Origin: Rhodospirillales bacterium | GTDB taxonomy: Bacteria > Pseudomonadota > Alphaproteobacteria > Rhodospirillales > GLO-3 | Reading direction: 5' to 3' | DNA length: 53,931 nucleotides | NCBI GenBank assembly: GCA_003354135.1 | Contig: PIVK01000019.1 | Location: 1-53,931, forward strand | Part shown: positions 32,812 to 42,063 of the stretch, one piece after another | Position numbering within the stretch: position 1 is the first letter of the stretch | How the letters are laid out: the number at the start of each line of letters is the position of its first letter | Translations under genes and position numbers: made by a program | The notes under the pieces: generated by a model | Database searches by the model: none | Told to the model about the DNA's origin: nothing | The model's input: the letters and a program-made list of their open reading frames with translations, nothing else

Positions 32812-33689
32812 CCGACGCCTGCACCCATCCCCAAACCCCGCTTTTGCACGTCGAACACCTGACCATGCGTTTCGGCGGCCTGGTGGCGGCGGACGACGTT
32901 TCGTTCAAGGCTCAGGACCGGAAGATCACCGCCATCATCGGCCCCAACGGCGCCGGCAAGACAACGCTGTTCAACTGCCTGACCGGTTTTTATGCCCCCA
33001 CCTCGGGCCGCCTGGAACTGAATCACCCGACGCGGGGGGAATGCCTGCTGGAACGCATGGAGGGCCACCGCATCGCACGGGACGCAGGCGTCGCACGCAC
33101 GTTCCAGAACATCCGCCTGTTCGCACGCATGACGGTGCTGGAGAACCTCATTGTCGCCCAGCACAACCGGCTTATGCGGGCCTCCGGCTTCAGCTTTTTG
33201 GGCCTGTTGGGTTTCAAGAGGTACGTCGACGCGGAGACCCAGGCGGTGGAGTTGGCCCGCTACTGGTTGGACCGCATCGGATTGACGGAGCGGGCCGACT
33301 GGGAGGCGGGGAACCTACCCTACGGCGACCAGCGCCGCCTTGAGGTCGCGCGCGCCATGTGCACCGAACCTGTACTGCTCTGCCTCGACGAACCGGCGGC
33401 TGGGCTCAATCCCCGCGAGTCCGCCGACCTCAACCGGCTGCTCACCTTCATCCGCGACGAGCACAGTATCGGGCTGCTGCTTATCGAGCACGACATGAGC
33501 GTGGTCATGGGGATCTCGGACCACATCGTGGTGCTCGATTACGGTCGCAAGATCGCCGACGGGACACCGCGAGCCGTGCGTAACGATCCGGCGGTGATCC
33601 GCGCCTATCTGGGCGATGAGAACGACGAGGAGAACGACAACGCCATGCCGCCCAAGGTCACGGCCGATCCGAAGGGGGGGGACGTCTGA
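32808..33689 (+). CDS. livG: Branched-chain amino acid ABC transporter ATPase LivG
   Basis: 293 residues. Walker A is [14 protein letters not shown], the LivG-specific [12 protein letters not shown] follows, the signature motif is [15 protein letters not shown], and Walker B is [12 protein letters not shown]; the switch histidine is in [12 protein letters not shown]. An acidic C-terminal tail of about 25 residues ([14 protein letters not shown] onward) exceeds the usual family end. The ATG at 32808 has GGGGAGG upstream. livF starts one base after the stop. Confidence 0.94.
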   Translation: MTDACTHPQTPLLHVEHLTMRFGGLVAADDVSFKAQDRKITAIIGPNGAGKTTLFNCLTGFYAPTSGRLELNHPTRGECLLERMEGHRIARDAGVARTFQNIRLFARMTVLENLIVAQHNRLMRASGFSFLGLLGFKRYVDAETQAVELARYWLDRIGLTERADWEAGNLPYGDQRRLEVARAMCTEPVLLCLDEPAAGLNPRESADLNRLLTFIRDEHSIGLLLIEHDMSVVMGISDHIVVLDYGRKIADGTPRAVRNDPAVIRAYLGDENDEENDNAMPPKVTADPKGGDV

Positions 33690-33690
33690 C

Positions 33691-34404
33691 ATGTTGCGCA
33701 TTTCCGGCGTCCATACCTTCTACGGCAACATCGAAGCACTGCGCGGCATCGACATTGAGGTGAACGAAGGCGAAATCGTGACCCTCATCGGCGCCAACGG
33801 GGCCGGAAAGTCGACGCTCCTGATGACCGTCTGCGGCAATCCGCGGGCCACACACGGCACCGTCACCTTCGAGGGGCGCGACATCACACGGGCCCCGACC
33901 CATGACATCATCCGGCTCGGCATCGCCCAGTCACCGGAGGGACGGCGCATCTTCCCGCACATGACGGTGATGGAGAACCTGCAAATGGGCGCCGTCACCG
34001 CCGATCCGGCACATTTCGACGAAGACCTGGAGAGGGCCTTCAGCCTATTCCCCATCCTCGCCGATCGGCGCTCCCAGCGCGGCGGCACGCTGTCGGGCGG
34101 CGAGCAACAGATGCTGGCCATCGCCCGCGCACTCATGAGCCGACCGCGACTGCTTCTGCTCGACGAACCGTCCCTCGGTTTGGCCCCGATGGTGGTCAAG
34201 AAGATCTTTGAAATTATAAATGAAATCAATGAACAGCGGGGAATAACTGTGTTTCTGGTTGAACAGAACGCCTATCACGCGCTGAGACTCGCCCACCGCG
34301 CCTACGTCATGGTTACCGGCAAGATCACGCTCACGGGCAGCGGCGCCGACCTCCTTGCCGACCCGGAGGTGCGGGCCGCCTACCTGGAAGGGGGGCATGG
34401 GTGA
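33691..34404 (+). CDS. livF: Branched-chain amino acid ABC transporter ATPase LivF
   Basis: 237 residues. Walker A is GANGAGKSTLLMTV, the signature is LSGGEQQMLAIARALM, Walker B is LLLLDEPSLGLAPMVV and the switch His is replaced by Gln-Asn in VEQNAYHAL, as is standard for LivF. The start ATG 33691 follows a G-rich tract. Bases 34205-34250 are locally AT-rich within the gene (KKIFEIINEIN), different from the surroundings. The stop overlaps the next gene's start (TGATG). Confidence 0.94.
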   Translation: MLRISGVHTFYGNIEALRGIDIEVNEGEIVTLIGANGAGKSTLLMTVCGNPRATHGTVTFEGRDITRAPTHDIIRLGIAQSPEGRRIFPHMTVMENLQMGAVTADPAHFDEDLERAFSLFPILADRRSQRGGTLSGGEQQMLAIARALMSRPRLLLLDEPSLGLAPMVVKKIFEIINEINEQRGITVFLVEQNAYHALRLAHRAYVMVTGKITLTGSGADLLADPEVRAAYLEGGHG

Positions 34405-34730
34405 TGGAAAGCCTGTCCGTCTACATCGGCCTCACGGTGATCCTCATGGGCTTTACCGCCTACATGACCGGTGCCGCCGTCGCCAACACCTGGCGGCCGG
34501 CCTGGCAGGTGTTCGTCTATGGGGCACTGCTGGGCGCAGCCGACCGCTTCCTCGCTTTCTCGCTGTTTGAGGGCAACCTGCTGTCACTCACGGCTTTCCT
34601 GATCGACACCGCAACCCTGACTCTCATCGCGCTGGCTTCGTTCCGCTTCAATCAAGCCGCCAAGATGGTGGCACAGTACCCGTGGCTCTATCGCCGGACC
34701 GGTCCGTTTTCCTGGTGCAGGGTGGAATGA
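34404..34730 (+). CDS. Small membrane protein linked to the liv operon
   Basis: 108 residues with three predicted membrane segments (about 6-26, 38-55 and 62-80) and the pattern TGAAVANTWRPAWQVFVYGALLGAADRFLAFSLFEG. Small proteins of this kind (DUF6867 type, from memory) commonly follow livF in alphaproteobacteria. Coupled to livF by a TGATG overlap. Its function is unknown; an accessory subunit of the transporter is a fair guess from position alone. A 213-base gap then leads to livK. Confidence 0.7.
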   Translation: MESLSVYIGLTVILMGFTAYMTGAAVANTWRPAWQVFVYGALLGAADRFLAFSLFEGNLLSLTAFLIDTATLTLIALASFRFNQAAKMVAQYPWLYRRTGPFSWCRVE

Positions 34731-34943
34731 CGCGACCGCCGGGCAACCGCCCCCCTTCCTGAAGGCCGGCGGGAACTCCGATTCGGAATGGTTGCCCGAA
34801 ATGCCCCAGCAGATGCCAATCAGGATCACACGATGGAAGAGATGACCATTTCGGGAAAAGACCATCTCATTGTTGTCACCTCCGCCACCCATGGTATGAT
34901 GCCGCGGAAATTCACGGAAAGCACGGAAAGAGAGACAGGAACC

Positions 34944-36035
34944 ATGCGCACTTTCATTATCACCCTTGCCGCAACCATGCTGGCCGCCACGGCTGCCACG
35001 GCGGACATTCACATCGCCACCGCCGGCCCCATGACGGGTCAATACGCGTCCTTTGGCGAACAGATGAGGCGCGGCGCCGAGATGGCCGTGGCCGACATCA
35101 ACGCCGCCGGGGGCGTGCTGGGCCAGAAGCTGGTGCTTCACGTCGAGGACGACGCCTGCGACCCCAAGCAGGCGGTGGCGGTGGCCAACAAGGCGATCAG
35201 CGACGGGGTAGTCTTCGTCGCCGGACATTTCTGCTCGGGCTCCTCCATCCCCGCCTCCAAGGTGTACGAGGAAGAGGGCCTGGTTCAGATCTCGCCCGCC
35301 TCCACCAACCCCAAGCTGACCGAGGAGGGCGGCCCCAACGTCTTCCGCACATGCGGACGCGACGACCAGCAGGGCACGGTGGCCGGCAATTACATCGCCG
35401 ACAAATTCAAGGGTAAGACCACCGCAATACTGCACGACAAGACGGCTTACGGCAAAGGCTTGGCCGACGAAACGCGCAAGCAACTCCACAAGCTGGGCAT
35501 CAAAGAGGCGCTCTACGAAGCCTATTCGGCCGGCGAGAAGGATTATTCGGCGATGGTTTCCAAGCTCAAGAACGCGGGCGTCGACGTCATCTACCTCGGC
35601 GGTTATTACACGGAGGGCGGCTTGATCATCCGCCAGGCCCACGAGCAGGGTTACGCCCCACAGCTCATCGCCGGCGACGCCTTTATGACCGAGGAATACT
35701 GGAAGATCACCGGTGCGGCGGGCGAGGGGACCCTGATGACCTTCAGCCCCGATCCGCGCAAGAACACCGTCGCCCTCCCCATCGTCGAGCGCTTCCGCAA
35801 GGACGGCTACGAGCCCGAGGGCTACACGCTGTATACCTACGGCACCATCCAGACCTGGGGGCAGGCCGTCACCCGCGCCGGCTCCGTCGACTCCGGCAAG
35901 GTCATCGCGGAACTGCACAAGGGCGGTTTCGAGACCGTACTTGGCAAGATCGGATTCGACGCCAAGGGCGACGTCACAGCGCCGGGTTACGTGTTCTATC
36001 GCTGGAAGGACGGGACCTACGACTACGCGGAATAA
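34944..36035 (+). CDS. livK: Branched-chain amino acid ABC transporter substrate-binding protein
   Basis: 363 residues. A Sec signal peptide (MRTFIITLAATMLAATAATA) precedes the mature protein, which acts in the periplasm. It has the two-lobed periplasmic-binding fold of the Leu/Ile/Val type: IHIATAGPMTGQYASFGEQM, the cysteine pair in DDACDPKQ and GHFCSGSS, VQISPASTNPKLTE and YLGGYYTEGGLIIRQ. The start is ATG 34944 with CAGGAACC just before it; the open frame upstream is not protein-like. The last gene of the liv cluster; a strong bidirectional terminator follows. Confidence 0.94.
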   Translation: MRTFIITLAATMLAATAATADIHIATAGPMTGQYASFGEQMRRGAEMAVADINAAGGVLGQKLVLHVEDDACDPKQAVAVANKAISDGVVFVAGHFCSGSSIPASKVYEEEGLVQISPASTNPKLTEEGGPNVFRTCGRDDQQGTVAGNYIADKFKGKTTAILHDKTAYGKGLADETRKQLHKLGIKEALYEAYSAGEKDYSAMVSKLKNAGVDVIYLGGYYTEGGLIIRQAHEQGYAPQLIAGDAFMTEEYWKITGAAGEGTLMTFSPDPRKNTVALPIVERFRKDGYEPEGYTLYTYGTIQTWGQAVTRAGSVDSGKVIAELHKGGFETVLGKIGFDAKGDVTAPGYVFYRWKDGTYDYAE

Positions 36036-36057
36036 TCGCCGCCCCGACTTGAAAAAC

Positions 36058-36092
36058 AAAACCGCGCCCGGGGGTCCCTGGGCGCGGTTTTT
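36058..36092. terminator. Bidirectional terminator between livK and mucR
   Basis: ACCGCGCCC (36061-36069) pairs with GGGCGCGGT (36080-36088), followed by TTTTT on the plus strand. A-rich sequence on the left side gives a T-tract on the minus strand too, so it can end both livK and mucR transcripts. Confidence 0.85.
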
Positions 36093-36111
36093 CTTCGTAG
36101 ATCCGGCTGCT

Positions 36112-36561
36112 CTATTTGTTCTTCTTGCCCTTACGCCGCGGGTTGCCCGCCTGGCGGCCGAGTCCAATCTTCTTGGCGAACTCGGACCGTTTCTTGGAAT
36201 AGTTGGGGGCCACCATCGGGTAGTCCGACACCAGCCCCCATTTGGCCCGGTATTCTTCGGGGGTCATGCCATAATTGGTCCGCAGATACCGTTTGAGCAT
36301 CTTCAGCTTCTTACCGTCCTCCAGACAGACGATGTAGTCATCGGTAATCGACCGGCGGATCGGAACCGCCGGCTTCTGCGGTTCGCCCGAATCCCCGCCG
36401 CCGGCCTTAAGCAACGACAACGAATTGAATACGGTCTGGATCAGGTCTGGAATCTGGCTACCCACCACCTGATTCTGGGAAACGTAGGCCACCACGATAT
36501 CGACAGCCATTCGCGTCAAATCATCTCGCTCGATCGTTTGGTCGACCACTTCTTCCATCAT
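36112..36561 (-). CDS. MucR/Ros-family transcription regulator lacking the zinc histidines
   Basis: A 149-residue DNA-binding protein. The MucR domain is clear (VCLEDGKKLKMLKRYLR, then YGMTPEEYRAKWGL and DYPMVAPNYSKKRSEFAKK), with a lysine/arginine-rich end (PRRKGKKNK). In Ros the zinc ligands are Cys79, Cys82, His92 and His97. Here the equivalents are Cys79, Asp82, Tyr92 and Asn96/Tyr97, so neither histidine is kept and zinc binding by this finger is doubtful. Some Mesorhizobium homologues are known to fold without zinc. MucR proteins repress by binding AT-rich DNA and control surface polysaccharide, motility and cell-cycle genes. The start ATG 36561 has AAGGA seven bases upstream. Confidence 0.9.
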   Translation of the reverse strand: MMEEVVDQTIERDDLTRMAVDIVVAYVSQNQVVGSQIPDLIQTVFNSLSLLKAGGGDSGEPQKPAVPIRRSITDDYIVCLEDGKKLKMLKRYLRTNYGMTPEEYRAKWGLVSDYPMVAPNYSKKRSEFAKKIGLGRQAGNPRRKGKKNK

Positions 36562-36942
36562 GTCAAAATCCTTCCACCCACACCCCATGAGGGAGAAAGA
36601 ACCTAGCCCCCACACCTCAGTAGTACTTTGACACGATAAAAAATGCGAAGTCAATTGCATTTCAATCAACCATCAATATTTTTGGTGTGATCTTCACGCA
36701 TGGATTAAGTAATTGTCCGCTTATTTTGGTCTCATATCAGAATTGCGGCCGCCATTCCCTTGTCAGGCGGCGCAGCCTGGGCATTCTAGCGCATGCGGAT
36801 ACTTCCCGTTTGCCGTGTTGAGGTTTTCTGCCGCCGGGAGATCCCCGATAGCTTGTGGCAGGTTGGCAGGGCGCCCCGATATATGGTACACCGCCCGATA
36901 TATGGTATACTGGGCTACAACCCCGGAAGATCAAGGGTCCTC
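36562..36942. other. Divergent promoter region of mucR and rpiB
   Basis: No gene is seen. The mucR side (about 36625-36735) is strongly AT-rich with many T-A steps, the kind of DNA that MucR proteins bind, so autoregulation is likely. The rpiB side contains the paired repeat at 36875-36909. Confidence 0.55.
36875..36909 (+). promoter_or_regulatory. Paired direct repeat CCCGATATATGGTAyA upstream of rpiB
   Basis: CCCGATATATGGTACA (36875-36890) and CCCGATATATGGTATA (36894-36909) differ only at one base and start 19 bases apart. The second overlaps TATACT, a good -10 box, 30-odd bases before the rpiB ATG. A regulator bound here would cover the promoter of rpiB-glyA. Confidence 0.5.
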
Positions 36943-37383
36943 ATGAGCATCATCGCCATCGCCGGCGACCACGGCGGCATTGACCTGAAGTCCCTGCTGG
37001 CTAAAGAGATCGAGGCCCTGGGCTACGACCTTCTAGACCTCGGCACCAATGGGCCAGAGTCCGTTGATTACCCGGATTTTGCCTACGCCTTGGCCGAAGC
37101 GGTGCGCGGCGGCAAGGCTGAGCGCGGCGTGGTGGTCTGCGGCAGCGGAATCGGCATCTCCATCGCTGCCAACCGTTTTCCCGAAATTCGCTGCGCCCTG
37201 GTCCACGATGCCTACGGCGCGCGCACGTGCCGAGAACACAACGACGCCAACGTCATTGCCTTCGGTGGACGCACCACCGGTCCCGACGTGGCGCTGGAAT
37301 GCCTGCGCATCTTCCTCGGCACCGAGTTCGAGGGCGGACGCCACGCCCGGCGCGTCGGCAAGCTCTCCGCCCCGCCGCTTTGA
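36943..37383 (+). CDS. rpiB: Ribose-5-phosphate isomerase B
   Basis: A 146-residue cytosolic enzyme that interconverts ribose 5-phosphate and ribulose 5-phosphate. Motifs: [24 protein letters not shown], the catalytic cysteine in [15 protein letters not shown], and [23 protein letters not shown] with the phosphate-binding residues. The start is ATG 36943; upstream sequence in frame is the promoter repeat. It lies directly before glyA, an arrangement common in alphaproteobacteria. Confidence 0.94.
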   Translation: MSIIAIAGDHGGIDLKSLLAKEIEALGYDLLDLGTNGPESVDYPDFAYALAEAVRGGKAERGVVVCGSGIGISIAANRFPEIRCALVHDAYGARTCREHNDANVIAFGGRTTGPDVALECLRIFLGTEFEGGRHARRVGKLSAPPL

Positions 37384-37421
37384 GCCACATTAAGACACAA
37401 ACGTTTAGGACCCCGACACCT

Positions 37422-38717
37422 ATGCCCGACGCCACCGACATCCAGAACCGCTTCTTCGGCGAGCCGCTGGCCGATCACGACCCCGAGGTCTACCGGGCGA
37501 TCCGGGACGAGTTGAAACGCCAACAGGACCAGATCGAGCTTATCGCCTCTGAGAATATCGTCTCGCGCGCCGTTATCGAGGCCGTGGGGTCGGTGATGAC
37601 CAACAAGTATGCCGAGGGATATCCCGGGCGGCGCTACTATGCCGGCTGCGAGCATGTGGACGTCGGCGAGCAGTTGGCCATCGACCGGGCCAAGACGCTC
37701 TTTGGCTGCGAATACGCCAACGTCCAACCCCACGCGGGTGCCCAGGCCAACGGCGCCGTCTATCAGGCGTTGCTTAAACCCGGTGACACCTTGATGGGGC
37801 TGTCGCTGGCCGCGGGCGGGCACCTAACCCACGGGGCCCCCCCGGCCCAGTCGGGCAAGTGGTTCAACGCGGTGCAGTACGGTGTCAGCGAGAAGACTCA
37901 GCAGATCGACTACGATGCCGTGGAGGCAATGGCAGTCGAGAAACAGCCTAAGCTGATCGTCGCAGGCGGCTCGGCCTATCCTAGAGTCATCGACTTCGTG
38001 CGCTTCCGGGAGATCGCGGATAAGGTAGGGGCCTACCTGATGGTGGACATGGCCCACTTCGCGGGTCTCGTCGCGGTCGGCATCCACCCGAGCCCGCTGC
38101 CCCACGCCCACGTAGTCACCACCACCACCCACAAGACATTGCGCGGCCCCCGCGGCGGCATGATCCTCAGCAACGACCTGGATCTCGGCAAGAAGATCAA
38201 CTCCGCGGTCTTCCCCGGGCTGCAGGGCGGCCCGCTGATGCACGTGATCGCCGCCAAGGCGGTGGCTTTCGGCGAGGCGCTGCGTCCCGAGTTCAAGCAA
38301 TACCAGAAGACGGTGGCCGAGAATGCCAAGGTCCTGGCCGAGGTCCTGATGGAGCGGGGCGTCGATATCGTCACCGGCGGTACCGACACCCACCTGATTC
38401 TGGTCGATCTCCGGCCCATGGGCCTCAAGGGCAATACCACCGAAGCGAGCCTGGAACGGGCAGGCATGACCTGCAACAAAAACGGCATCCCGTTCGACCC
38501 CGAGAAGCCCATGGTCACTTCCGGCGTCCGGCTCGGCACGCCGGCAGCAACCACACGTGGCTTCGGGCCTAAGGAATTCCGTCAGGTCGGCAACCTGATC
38601 GGAGACGTTCTGGACGGGCTCCGGGCGAACCCAGACGACAACAGCCAGGCCGAGCAGGCCGTCCATACCCGGGTGCGCGGCCTGTGCCGGCATTTCCCGG
38701 TTTATCCGGACATGTAG
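37422..38717 (+). CDS. glyA: Serine hydroxymethyltransferase
   Basis: A 431-residue PLP enzyme interconverting serine and glycine with transfer of a one-carbon unit to tetrahydrofolate. The PLP lysine is in [19 protein letters not shown] (residue ~233); [11 protein letters not shown] and [21 protein letters not shown] are further signatures. Length is normal. ATG 37422 is where homology begins; AGGA lies 12 bases away. Sits between rpiB and nrdR and feeds glycine and one-carbon units to the folate pool, to which folK also contributes. Confidence 0.96.
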   Translation: MPDATDIQNRFFGEPLADHDPEVYRAIRDELKRQQDQIELIASENIVSRAVIEAVGSVMTNKYAEGYPGRRYYAGCEHVDVGEQLAIDRAKTLFGCEYANVQPHAGAQANGAVYQALLKPGDTLMGLSLAAGGHLTHGAPPAQSGKWFNAVQYGVSEKTQQIDYDAVEAMAVEKQPKLIVAGGSAYPRVIDFVRFREIADKVGAYLMVDMAHFAGLVAVGIHPSPLPHAHVVTTTTHKTLRGPRGGMILSNDLDLGKKINSAVFPGLQGGPLMHVIAAKAVAFGEALRPEFKQYQKTVAENAKVLAEVLMERGVDIVTGGTDTHLILVDLRPMGLKGNTTEASLERAGMTCNKNGIPFDPEKPMVTSGVRLGTPAATTRGFGPKEFRQVGNLIGDVLDGLRANPDDNSQAEQAVHTRVRGLCRHFPVYPDM

Positions 38718-38733
38718 GGAGGGAGAAGAATTC

Positions 38734-39192
38734 ATGCGCTGTCCATTTTGCGGTCACGACGACACCCAGGTAAAGGATTCGCGCCCCACCGAGGACAATG
38801 CGACCATCCGGCGACGACGCTACTGTCCCGAATGCGGGTCGCGCTTTACCACCTTCGAACGGGTGCAACTGCGGGAACTCTCGGTCATCAAGGGCAACGG
38901 TGACAAGGTGCCGTTCGACCGCGAGAAGCTGATGCGGTCTCTGGGCATAGCGCTGCGCAAGCGTCCGGTGGAGGAAGACCGCATCGAGCGTATCGTCAAC
39001 GGCATCCAGCGCCGGATGGAAACGCTTGGCGAGAGCGACATCCCGACTAAAATCATCGGCGAGATGGTGATGGAGTCCCTGGCCGACCTCGATTCGGTGG
39101 CCTACGTCCGCTTCGCCTCCGTCTATAAGGACTTCCACGAGGCGAAAGACTTCAGCAAATTCGTAGGCCGGTTGGGTGACAAGATCGAGTAA
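38734..39192 (+). CDS. nrdR: Transcriptional repressor NrdR
   Basis: 152 residues. An N-terminal zinc ribbon ([21 protein letters not shown], then [19 protein letters not shown]) is followed by an ATP-cone domain ([20 protein letters not shown]). NrdR senses ATP/dATP and represses ribonucleotide reductase genes. GGGAGGGAG stands before the ATG. Overlaps the next gene, ribD, by 17 bases; the glyA-nrdR-ribD order is conserved. Confidence 0.96.
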   Translation: MRCPFCGHDDTQVKDSRPTEDNATIRRRRYCPECGSRFTTFERVQLRELSVIKGNGDKVPFDREKLMRSLGIALRKRPVEEDRIERIVNGIQRRMETLGESDIPTKIIGEMVMESLADLDSVAYVRFASVYKDFHEAKDFSKFVGRLGDKIE

Positions 39193-40309
39193 AGGGGCGC
39201 CATCGCCGTCAATCGCAGACGTCCAACATATGCGGGCGGCCTTGGTGCTCGCCCGGCGCGGGCTGGGTCGGGTTTGGCCCAACCCGGCGGTGGGCTGTGT
39301 TTTGGTCGACGGTGACGCAAACATCATCGGGCGTGGCTGGACCCAGCCGGGCGGTCGGCCCCACGCCGAAACAGAGGCCCTGAAGAGAGCTGGGGACAGG
39401 GCCAAGGGCGCCACCGCCTACGTAACGCTTGAACCCTGTAACCATCACGCCAAAACACCACCCTGCGCCCCGGCCCTCATCGAAGCCGGCGTCACGCGCG
39501 CCGTCATCGCCACCACCGACCCCGACCCACGGGTGGCGGGGCAGGGACTGGAAAGGCTGAAAGCAGGGGGCATCGAAGTGATGCAAGGGGTCTGCCGGGA
39601 GGAGGCGGAACACCTCAACGCAGGGTTCTTCCTGCGCATCACCGAAGATCGGCCACTGTTCACCCTGAAGTGCGCAACCACATTGGACGGACGCATTGCA
39701 ACGCATACAGGCGACAGCCAGTGGATCACCGGCGTCCCGGCCCGGACCTTCGCACATCGGCTTCGTGCCGAACACGATGCCATCATGATCGGCAGCGGAA
39801 CGGCGTTGGCTGACGATCCCTCGTTGACCTGCCGCCTCCCGGGGATGGAGGAACGCTCGCCGGTACGCATCGTCGCCGACAGCCACCTACGCCTGCCCCT
39901 AACCGCCAATCTGGTTAAGACCGCCGCTACCGTCCCGACCTGGCTGATCACCCTGCCCACTCACGATCCCGAACGCCGCCGGGCCTTCGAAGACGCCGGG
40001 GTCGTGCTCATCGAGGTCGACGCGAACGCCGCCGGACGCCCGGACCTGGAGCGCGCGGCCTATGCCCTTGCCGGGCGCGGGCTCACGCGGGTCCTTGTCG
40101 AAGGTGGGGGGCATCTGGCCGCCGGGCTCTTGAACACCGGCCTCGTCGACCAGGTCGCCTGGTTCCGTAGCCCGATGCTGATCGGCGGCAACGGGATCCC
40201 CGCGGTTGCGGCTTTCGGAGTCGACAAACTGGATCATGCACCGGCTTTCCTGCGCATGGGACTGGACGAAGCAGGGCCAGACATCATAGAAACCTACCGT
40301 CGTCCCTAG
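39176..40309 (+). CDS. ribD: Bifunctional pyrimidine deaminase/reductase RibD
   Basis: A 377-residue two-domain enzyme carrying out the second and third steps of riboflavin synthesis. The N-terminal deaminase has the zinc motif [10 protein letters not shown] and [22 protein letters not shown] (Ala replaces the usual Gly in the H-x-G-x-TPPC stretch). The C-terminal reductase (from ~150) has [23 protein letters not shown] and [14 protein letters not shown]. The start GTG 39176 overlaps the nrdR end; ATG 39230 would also retain the domain. ribE follows after 35 bases. Confidence 0.94.
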   Translation: MTRSSKGAPSPSIADVQHMRAALVLARRGLGRVWPNPAVGCVLVDGDANIIGRGWTQPGGRPHAETEALKRAGDRAKGATAYVTLEPCNHHAKTPPCAPALIEAGVTRAVIATTDPDPRVAGQGLERLKAGGIEVMQGVCREEAEHLNAGFFLRITEDRPLFTLKCATTLDGRIATHTGDSQWITGVPARTFAHRLRAEHDAIMIGSGTALADDPSLTCRLPGMEERSPVRIVADSHLRLPLTANLVKTAATVPTWLITLPTHDPERRRAFEDAGVVLIEVDANAAGRPDLERAAYALAGRGLTRVLVEGGGHLAAGLLNTGLVDQVAWFRSPMLIGGNGIPAVAAFGVDKLDHAPAFLRMGLDEAGPDIIETYRRP

Positions 40310-40344
40310 GCGGCGTCAGACCTTTTCCCAACTGGAGTCCCAAA

Positions 40345-40938
40345 ATGTTTACCGGAATCATCACCGATATGGGCACTGTGCGCGCCGTCGAGAAGGCGCC
40401 CGACGGCGATACCCGATTCGAATTCCAAACCGCCTTCGACACGGCGACCATCAACATCGGGGCTTCCATCTGCTGCTCGGGCGGCTGCATGACGGTTATC
40501 GAGACCGGTCCTGACTGGTTTGCCATCTCGGCATCGGCCGAAACCCTCAGCAAGACCACTATGCCCTCCTGGAAGGAGGGAGACCGTGTCAATCTCGAAC
40601 GCGCACTCAAGGTGGGCGACGAGTTGGGCGGCCACTACGTCTCCGGCCACGTGGACGGCGTCGGCCGTGTGGCGAGCATCACGCCCGACGGAGATTCGCT
40701 GCGTTTCGTTTTCGAAGCACCGGAGGACCTCAAGCTGTTCATGGCGCCCAAAGGCTCTGTCGCGGTGGACGGCGTGTCACTGACCGTCAACGCGGTCGAA
40801 GACCGCAACTTCGGCATCAACATCATTCCCCACACCCAGGAGGAGACCACCCTGGGCCGGCTTTCCCCCGGTGACACCGTGAATCTGGAAATCGACATGC
40901 TGGCGCGCTATGTTGTGCGCCTTCTCGAAAAGGAATGA
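40345..40938 (+). CDS. ribE: Riboflavin synthase (alpha chain)
   Basis: A 197-residue enzyme that makes riboflavin from two lumazine molecules. The two lumazine-binding barrels are visible: MFTGIITDMGTVRAVEK and SICCSGGCMTVIETG in the first; GGHYVSGHVDGVGRVASI and SVAVDGVSLTVNAVEDRNFG in the second. GGAG stands nine bases before the ATG. ribBX starts six bases after its stop. Confidence 0.95.
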   Translation: MFTGIITDMGTVRAVEKAPDGDTRFEFQTAFDTATINIGASICCSGGCMTVIETGPDWFAISASAETLSKTTMPSWKEGDRVNLERALKVGDELGGHYVSGHVDGVGRVASITPDGDSLRFVFEAPEDLKLFMAPKGSVAVDGVSLTVNAVEDRNFGINIIPHTQEETTLGRLSPGDTVNLEIDMLARYVVRLLEKE

Positions 40939-40944
40939 ACTCAA

Positions 40945-42060
40945 GTGCCATATAGAGAACACCTGTCGCCCATCGAGGGAATCATCGAAGACGCACGCAA
41001 CGGACGCATGTTCGTGCTCGTAGACGACGAAGACCGCGAGAACGAAGGCGATTTGGTCATCCCGGCCCAGATGGCGACCCCCGAAGCCATAAATTTCATG
41101 GCCAAGTACGGCCGCGGACTCATCTGCCTCAGCCTGACCAAGGAGCGGGTGCAGGACCTGGGCCTGCCGTTGATGGCGCGTCACAACGAATCGCGCCACG
41201 AGACCGCCTTCACCGTCTCCATCGAAGCCCGCGAAGGGGTGACGACCGGCATTTCGGCCTCCGACCGCGCACGTACCGTGGCAGTCGCCATAGACCCCAC
41301 CAAGGGTCCCAAGGATATCGCCACCCCGGGACATGTCTTCCCGCTGGTCGCAAAGAAAGGCGGTGTTCTGGTCCGGGCCGGACATACGGAGGCCACCGTG
41401 GACGTGTCGCGCCTGGCCGGGCTCAACCCGTCGGGCGTGATCTGCGAGATCATGAACGAAGACGGGACCATGGCCCGCATGCCCGACCTCATCGAATTCG
41501 CCAAGCATCACGAATTGAAGATCGGCACCATCGCCGACCTCATCGCCTACCGCCTCAAGAACGACCGCATGGTCGAGCGGGCGGTGGAAACAACCCTGGA
41601 CAGCGCCTTCGGCGGGGAATTCAAGATGATCGTCTATGTCGATCATACCAACTACGCCGAGCACGTTGCCCTGGTTAAAGGAAACGTGACAACGGACAGC
41701 CCGGTCCCGGTGCGCGTGCATGCACTGAGCCTCATGGACGACGTCCTTGGATGCCGCAGCGAGGGCAAGACGGCCTACCTGCACCGCGCCATGGAGATGA
41801 TCGCCGACGAAGATCGCGGGGTTGTCGTCGTCATGCGCCAGCCCGACCCGACGGCGCTGACGGACCGCATCAAGGTCCGTCTGGGCCTCAGCGAAAAGCC
41901 CAAGCAGTTGCGCGATTACGGCGTTGGTGCCCAGATCCTGCTCGATCTGGGCATCAAGGAGATGATCCTGATGTCCAACACCGACAAGACGATTGTCGGG
42001 CTCGAAGGCTACGGCCTCAAGGTGGTGGAACGCCGCCCCATCGACGAGGGAGGGAACTGA
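40945..42060 (+). CDS. ribBX: 3,4-dihydroxy-2-butanone-4-phosphate synthase with degenerate GCHII-like domain (RibBX)
   Basis: 371 residues. The N-terminal ~205 form an intact RibB domain (VLVDDEDRENEGDLVIPAQ, ATPGHVFPLVAKKGGVLVRAGHTEA, CEIMNEDGTMAR) that makes dihydroxybutanone phosphate. The C-terminal ~165 correspond to GTP cyclohydrolase II but the zinc-binding cysteine loop is gone (ALSLMDDVLGCRSEGKTAYL stands in place of the C-x10-C-x-C region), so GTP cyclohydrolase activity is not expected. This matches the RibBX variant described in proteobacteria. A separate ribA should exist elsewhere in the genome. The start is GTG 40945, with AAGGA about 10 bases before. Confidence 0.88.
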   Translation: MPYREHLSPIEGIIEDARNGRMFVLVDDEDRENEGDLVIPAQMATPEAINFMAKYGRGLICLSLTKERVQDLGLPLMARHNESRHETAFTVSIEAREGVTTGISASDRARTVAVAIDPTKGPKDIATPGHVFPLVAKKGGVLVRAGHTEATVDVSRLAGLNPSGVICEIMNEDGTMARMPDLIEFAKHHELKIGTIADLIAYRLKNDRMVERAVETTLDSAFGGEFKMIVYVDHTNYAEHVALVKGNVTTDSPVPVRVHALSLMDDVLGCRSEGKTAYLHRAMEMIADEDRGVVVVMRQPDPTALTDRIKVRLGLSEKPKQLRDYGVGAQILLDLGIKEMILMSNTDKTIVGLEGYGLKVVERRPIDEGGN

Positions 42061-42063
42061 ACC

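Noticed and set aside
40310-40344. FMN riboswitch before ribE
   Set aside because: The gap is only 35 bases, too short, and no conserved RFN-element segments were seen upstream of any rib gene.
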